Of a stretch of 40,677 nt of DNA, positions 37,466-40,677 are shown in pieces. This stretch comes from Xanthobacteraceae bacterium (GTDB lineage Bacteria > Pseudomonadota > Alphaproteobacteria > Rhizobiales > Xanthobacteraceae). The notes under the pieces are model-generated. The model worked only from the letters and a program-made list of their open reading frames with translations. It had not been told where the DNA came from and made no database searches. How positions within the stretch are numbered: the first letter of the stretch is position 1; each line of letters starts with the position of its first letter. The DNA lies in assembly GCA_031291445.1 (NCBI GenBank), contig JARLJA010000164.1:1-40677 (forward strand), written 5' to 3'. Position numbers and translations under genes: made by a program.

Positions 37466-38629
37466 TCAGCTCTTCGGCGCCATCAGGATCCAGTCGCCGC
37501 CCTTGATCTCGAGCATGCGGAAGGCGGACAGATCGAGCCCGAGGTGGTCGGTCGGCGACATGTTGACGATGCCGCCGGTGCCGACGAAGCCCTTGGTCTT
37601 CTCGATTTCGTCGCGGATCTTCTTCGGATCGGTGGAGTTGGCGCGCTTGATGGCGTCGACCAGGATGTAGAGACCATCATAGGCGTGGCCGCCGAAGGTC
37701 GACACCGGCTGCTTGGCGGTGGCCTCGTAGGTCGCCTTGTAGTCGACGACGATCTTCTTCTGCGGGTCGTTGTCGGGCAGCTTGTCGGCGACCAGCAGCG
37801 CGGCGGCGGGCAGCCGCACGCCGTCGGCGGCGGGGCCGGCGAGCTCGATGAAGCTCTTCGAGGCCACGCCGTGGCTCTGGTAGAGCGGCACCGCGCCCAT
37901 GCCGAGCTGGGCATAGTTGCGGGTGACGATCGCCGGGCCCTGGCCGAAGCCGGTGTTGACCACCGCCTGGACGCCGGCGGTGTTCTTGATCTTGGTGAGC
38001 TGGGCGGTCATGTCGCTGTCGCGCGGACCGTAGGTCTCCTCGGTCACAATCTGGATGCCGTATTTCGGCGCCGCCAGCGTGCACTGCACCCGCATCGACG
38101 AACCGAAGCCGTCGGTGCCGGCGATCAGCGCGATCTTGGTGAGCGCGCGCTGCTTGAGATCCTCGAAGATCTTCTCGCACGCCATCTTGTCGGTATGCGG
38201 GGTCTTGAAGACGTATTTCGAGACCGGGTCGATGATCTCGATGGCGCCGCCCAGCGAGATGAAGGGCACCTCGGCGCCCTCGAACACCGGCAGCATCGCC
38301 ATGGTGGTGCCGGTGGTCGAACCGCCGATCATCGCCACCACCTTGTCGTCCTCGATCAGGCGGGTGGCGAAGGTGCGCGCCTTGTTGGCGTCGCCGCCGT
38401 CGTCGTAGATCACCAGCTCGATCTTGTTGCCGGCGACGCCGCCCGCGGCGTTGATCTTGTCGACATACATCCGCAGCGTCTTGTCCTCGGGATCGCCGAG
38501 GAACGACGCCGGCCCGCTGACCGAGAGCACCGAACCGATCTTGACGGTCTGTTGCGCCCGCGCCGGCCCGCCCAGGGCGGCCACGGCACCGGCGACGACA
38601 AGGCAAAGCGCTGCTGAAATCGGCTTCAT
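37466..38629 (-). CDS. Branched-chain-type ABC transporter substrate-binding protein
   Basis: A 387-residue type-1 periplasmic binding protein. The signal peptide (1-23, ending GPARAQ) is followed by VKIGSVLSVSGPASFLGDPEDKTLRMYVDKINAAGG, IELVIYDDGGDANKA, VVAMIGGSTTGTTMAMLPVFE, and IALIAGTDGFGSSM, as in LivK/HmgC-type aromatic-acid binding proteins. The paa genes next door make an aromatic acid such as phenylacetate a better candidate ligand than leucine (inference). AGGAGG is five bases before ATG 38629. First gene of the minus-strand transporter operon. Confidence 0.9.
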   Translation of the reverse strand: MKPISAALCLVVAGAVAALGGPARAQQTVKIGSVLSVSGPASFLGDPEDKTLRMYVDKINAAGGVAGNKIELVIYDDGGDANKARTFATRLIEDDKVVAMIGGSTTGTTMAMLPVFEGAEVPFISLGGAIEIIDPVSKYVFKTPHTDKMACEKIFEDLKQRALTKIALIAGTDGFGSSMRVQCTLAAPKYGIQIVTEETYGPRDSDMTAQLTKIKNTAGVQAVVNTGFGQGPAIVTRNYAQLGMGAVPLYQSHGVASKSFIELAGPAADGVRLPAAALLVADKLPDNDPQKKIVVDYKATYEATAKQPVSTFGGHAYDGLYILVDAIKRANSTDPKKIRDEIEKTKGFVGTGGIVNMSPTDHLGLDLSAFRMLEIKGGDWILMAPKS

Positions 38630-38728
38630 GGTTTCCTCCTGGTTGCCGGGCTCCCGTCTTGTGCGTGAGCTTGCCCGGGGACGGCAACCGGCAACAGGCC
38701 GGTCTCCGCGATCGCCGCCATCAATATA

Positions 38729-38750
38729 ATTGACCGAACGGTTGGTCAAT
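38729..38750. promoter_or_regulatory. TetR-type operator between Liv and paa operons
   Basis: ATTGACC-GAACGGTT-GGTCAAT is an exact 7-8-7 inverted repeat; the inner ACCG-AA-CGGT dyad also fits the sites bound by TetR-family repressors of phenylacetate genes (PaaR type). It lies 100 bases before the Liv binding-protein start and 68 bases before paaG, so it can control both directions. Confidence 0.7.
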
Positions 38751-38817
38751 AGTATTGTGCCCGCCAATGGCCGTGCCAACAGGCCGACATCACAACAGCC
38801 GACACTGGGAGGCATCC

Positions 38818-39609
38818 TTGCAGACAGACATGGTTCTGAGCGAGACCCGCGCCGGGTATCGCGTCGTCACCCTCAACCGTCCCGACCGCCTCAATTCGTT
38901 CGGCGCCGGCATGCACGCGAAGCTGCTGGATGCGCTGGCCGCGGCCGAGGCCGACAAGACCTGCCGGGCCCTGCTGCTCACCGGCGCCGGGCGCGGCTTC
39001 TGCGCCGGACAGGACCTGTCCGATGTCGCCGCCACCCCCGGCGAGACCCCGGACCTCGGGGCGACCATCGAGACAAACTACAATCCGCTGGTGCGCAAGC
39101 TGCGCGACCTGCCGATGCCGGTGATCTGCGCGGTCAACGGGGTCGCCGCCGGCGCCGGCGCCAATCTCGCCTTCGCCTGCGACATCGTGCTGGCGGCGCG
39201 CTCGGCCAAGTTCATCCAGGCCTTCGCCAAGATCGGCCTCATTCCCGATTGCGGCGGCAGCTGGCTGCTGCCGCGGCTGGCCGGCCGCGCCCGTGCCCGC
39301 GGGATGGCGCTGCTCGCCGAGCCGCTCACCGCCGACCAGGCCGAGAGCTGGGGCCTGATCTGGAAGGCGATCGACGACGCCGCGCTGATGGACGAGGCGC
39401 ACCGGCTCGCGGCGCACCTGGCGACGCAGCCGACCGCCGGGCTGGCCCTGATCAAGCAGGCGCTCGACGCCGCCGAGACCAACGACCTCGATCGCCAGCT
39501 CGATCTCGAGCGCGACCTGCAGGGCCGCGCCGGCCGCACCGCGGACTACGCCGAGGGCGTCGCTGCGTTCTTCGACAAGCGCACGCCGCGATTCACCGGG
39601 AGAACATGA
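38818..39609 (+). CDS. paaG: PaaG-like enoyl-CoA hydratase/isomerase
   Basis: A 263-residue crotonase-family protein, the usual length of PaaG. It has FCAGQDLSD (61-69, oxyanion hole), NGVAAGAGANLAFACDIVLAA (second oxyanion loop) and D144 in GLIPDCGGSW, the acid found in PaaG. It isomerises the ring-epoxide CoA thioester to the oxepin form in phenylacetate breakdown. I choose TTG 38818 since GGGAGG sits five bases before it, while the internal ATG (38830) has no site. Its stop overlaps the next start in an ATGA junction, so translation is coupled. Confidence 0.85.
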   Translation: MQTDMVLSETRAGYRVVTLNRPDRLNSFGAGMHAKLLDALAAAEADKTCRALLLTGAGRGFCAGQDLSDVAATPGETPDLGATIETNYNPLVRKLRDLPMPVICAVNGVAAGAGANLAFACDIVLAARSAKFIQAFAKIGLIPDCGGSWLLPRLAGRARARGMALLAEPLTADQAESWGLIWKAIDDAALMDEAHRLAAHLATQPTAGLALIKQALDAAETNDLDRQLDLERDLQGRAGRTADYAEGVAAFFDKRTPRFTGRT

Positions 39610-40070
39610 TGACGAAGCCGGACGACGCCACCGCGCGGGCCAGGGCCTGCGCCGATGCGATGTGGGCGCAGGACCGCGCCAGCCGCGCGCTCGGCATGGA
39701 GATCGTGCACATCGCGCCGGGCGAGGCAAAGCTGGCGATGACCGTGCGCGCGGAGATGACCAACGGCCACCAGATCTGCCACGGCGGCTTCATCTTCACG
39801 CTGGCCGATTCCACCTTCGCGTTTGCCTGCAACAGCCATGGCCCGAACACCGTGGCGCAACACTGCGCGGTGACGTTCCTGCGGCCGGTGCGCGAGGGCG
39901 AGCGCCTGGTGGCGCATGCGGTGGAGCGCTCGCGCCAGGGCCGCGGCGGCATCTACGACGTCACCGTGCGCGACGCCGACGATCGTCCGGTCGCCGAATT
40001 CCGCGGCCATTCCCGCACCATCGCCGGCGACTGGCTGACGCCGTCGGCCGCCGCATCCCAAAAAGACTGA
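39606..40070 (+). CDS. paaI: PaaI-like hydroxyphenylacetyl-CoA thioesterase
   Basis: A 154-residue single hotdog-fold thioesterase. The active-site helix motif is H59-G-G in ICHGGFIFTLADSTFAFACNS with D68, and VTFLRPVREGERLVAHA and GIYDVTVRDADDRPVAEFRGHS follow, close in pattern to E. coli PaaI. It frees CoA from dead-end hydroxylated phenylacetyl-CoA products. The start overlaps the paaG stop; a second ATG three bases on is possible. The paaK-like gene starts 18 bases after its stop. Confidence 0.87.
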   Translation: MMTKPDDATARARACADAMWAQDRASRALGMEIVHIAPGEAKLAMTVRAEMTNGHQICHGGFIFTLADSTFAFACNSHGPNTVAQHCAVTFLRPVREGERLVAHAVERSRQGRGGIYDVTVRDADDRPVAEFRGHSRTIAGDWLTPSAAASQKD

Positions 40071-40088
40071 CAGACCCGGGAGGATCCC

Positions 40089-40677
40089 TTGGCCAACATT
40101 CCCCTGCGCAAGCTCGACCAGCTGGCTCCCCAGCCGGCGGACCTCGATCGCTTCGAGCGCGCCTCGACCGACGAGCTGCGCGCCTGGCAGCGCGAGCGCC
40201 TGGCCTGGACGCTGCGCCACGCCTACAGCAACGTGGCGCATTATCGCGCGGCGTTCGACGCCGCCGGCGTGCGGCCGGAGGATTTCAAGAGCCTCGACGA
40301 CCTCGCCAGATTTCCGTTCACCACCAAGATCGACCTGCGGAACAACTATCCGTTCGGCATGTTCGCGGTGCCGCAGGAGCGGCTCTCGCGCTTGCACGCC
40401 TCGTCCGGCACCACCGGCAAGCCGACCGTGGTCGGCTACACCAAGGGCGACATCGAGATCTGGAGCGACGTGGTGGCACGCTCGATCCGCGCCGCCGGCG
40501 GCCGCCCCGGCATGAAGGTCCACATCGCCTACGGCTACGGGCTGTTCACCGGCGGGGGGGGCGGCCCCAACCGCGCCCCCCGGCCCGGCGGCCCCCCTGA
40601 AACCCGGTGCGCCCGCAAGAACCAACCCCCCCGCCCCCGCAACAACCCATTAAAACCCCACCTAAAAAAATTTTAGC
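40089..40677 (+). CDS. paaK: Phenylacetate-CoA ligase PaaK, N-terminal part, end disturbed
   Basis: The first 156 residues are a good match to phenylacetate-CoA ligase: LRHAYSNVAHYRAAFDAAGV, LDDLARFPFTTKIDLRNNYPFG, the AMP-binding phosphate loop HASSGTTGKPT (103-113) and VHIAYGYGLFTGG. The enzyme activates phenylacetate to its CoA ester. The start is TTG 40089, preceded by GGGAGGAT. From about base 40557 the expected sequence after GLFTGG (leucine, glycine, alanine, histidine, tyrosine..) is replaced by a C/G-run stretch; residues beyond 156 should not be trusted. The gene continues outside the window in any case. Confidence 0.85.

Overview
The window is GC-rich DNA whose gene content points to an alphaproteobacterium of the Bradyrhizobium/Rhodopseudomonas group (inference). 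The support is: large ABC importers for amino acids and sugar acids, a paired acyl-CoA dehydrogenase resembling pimeloyl-CoA dehydrogenase, sulfite dehydrogenase SorAB, a phenylacetyl-CoA gene set, and many intergenic palindromic repeats of the 'catggccgggcttg..cccggccatccac' type. No rRNA, tRNA or CRISPR array was seen.

Bases 1-4270: the end of a TonB-like gene, a CcdA/thioredoxin-like pair that looks like a split DipZ, an L,D-transpeptidase, and an amino-acid substrate-binding protein followed by two repeat elements. Bases 4271-9110: a small and a large acyl-CoA dehydrogenase subunit, an MFS transporter and a divergent double-hotdog thioesterase, probably an acyl-CoA or dicarboxylate degradation module. 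Bases 9248-18491: a sugar-acid locus. On the minus strand lie a complete carbohydrate ABC importer and a DenD-like dehydrogenase; divergent on the plus strand lie an IlvD/Edd-type dehydratase and two SDR dehydrogenases. No regulator, lactonase or aldolase lies within it.

Bases 18856-28308: a small secreted protein with a strong terminator, an MMPL/RND exporter, a tartrate/D-malate dehydrogenase with a divergent LysR regulator, an NADPH-dependent FMN reductase divergent from a DHA2 drug exporter, and the sulfite dehydrogenase pair SorA/SorB. Bases 28309-34080 look like an accessory island: gene-poor stretches, less extreme base composition by eye, a decayed IS5-family transposase and repeats.

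The island carries the most interesting unit, a three-gene minus-strand operon. Its first gene encodes a DUF2946 protein with a CPVC motif and a near-terminal RGPP motif. The second encodes a TonB-dependent receptor and the third a Tat-exported DJ-1/PfpI protein resembling isonitrile hydratase. The first gene matches the CruR type of copper-sensing leader ORF known from Bordetella. The whole operon could be a copper-controlled uptake and processing system for a metallophore, possibly an isonitrile one (inference).

Bases 34081-40677: a full branched-chain-type (Liv) ABC importer on the minus strand, divergent from paaG-paaI-paaK of phenylacetate degradation. The two share a promoter region with a clear TetR-type operator, which suggests that the importer feeds aromatic acids into the paa pathway. 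The last ~120 bases do not read as a natural gene and look like degraded assembly sequence. A short stretch inside the second SDR gene has a similar appearance.
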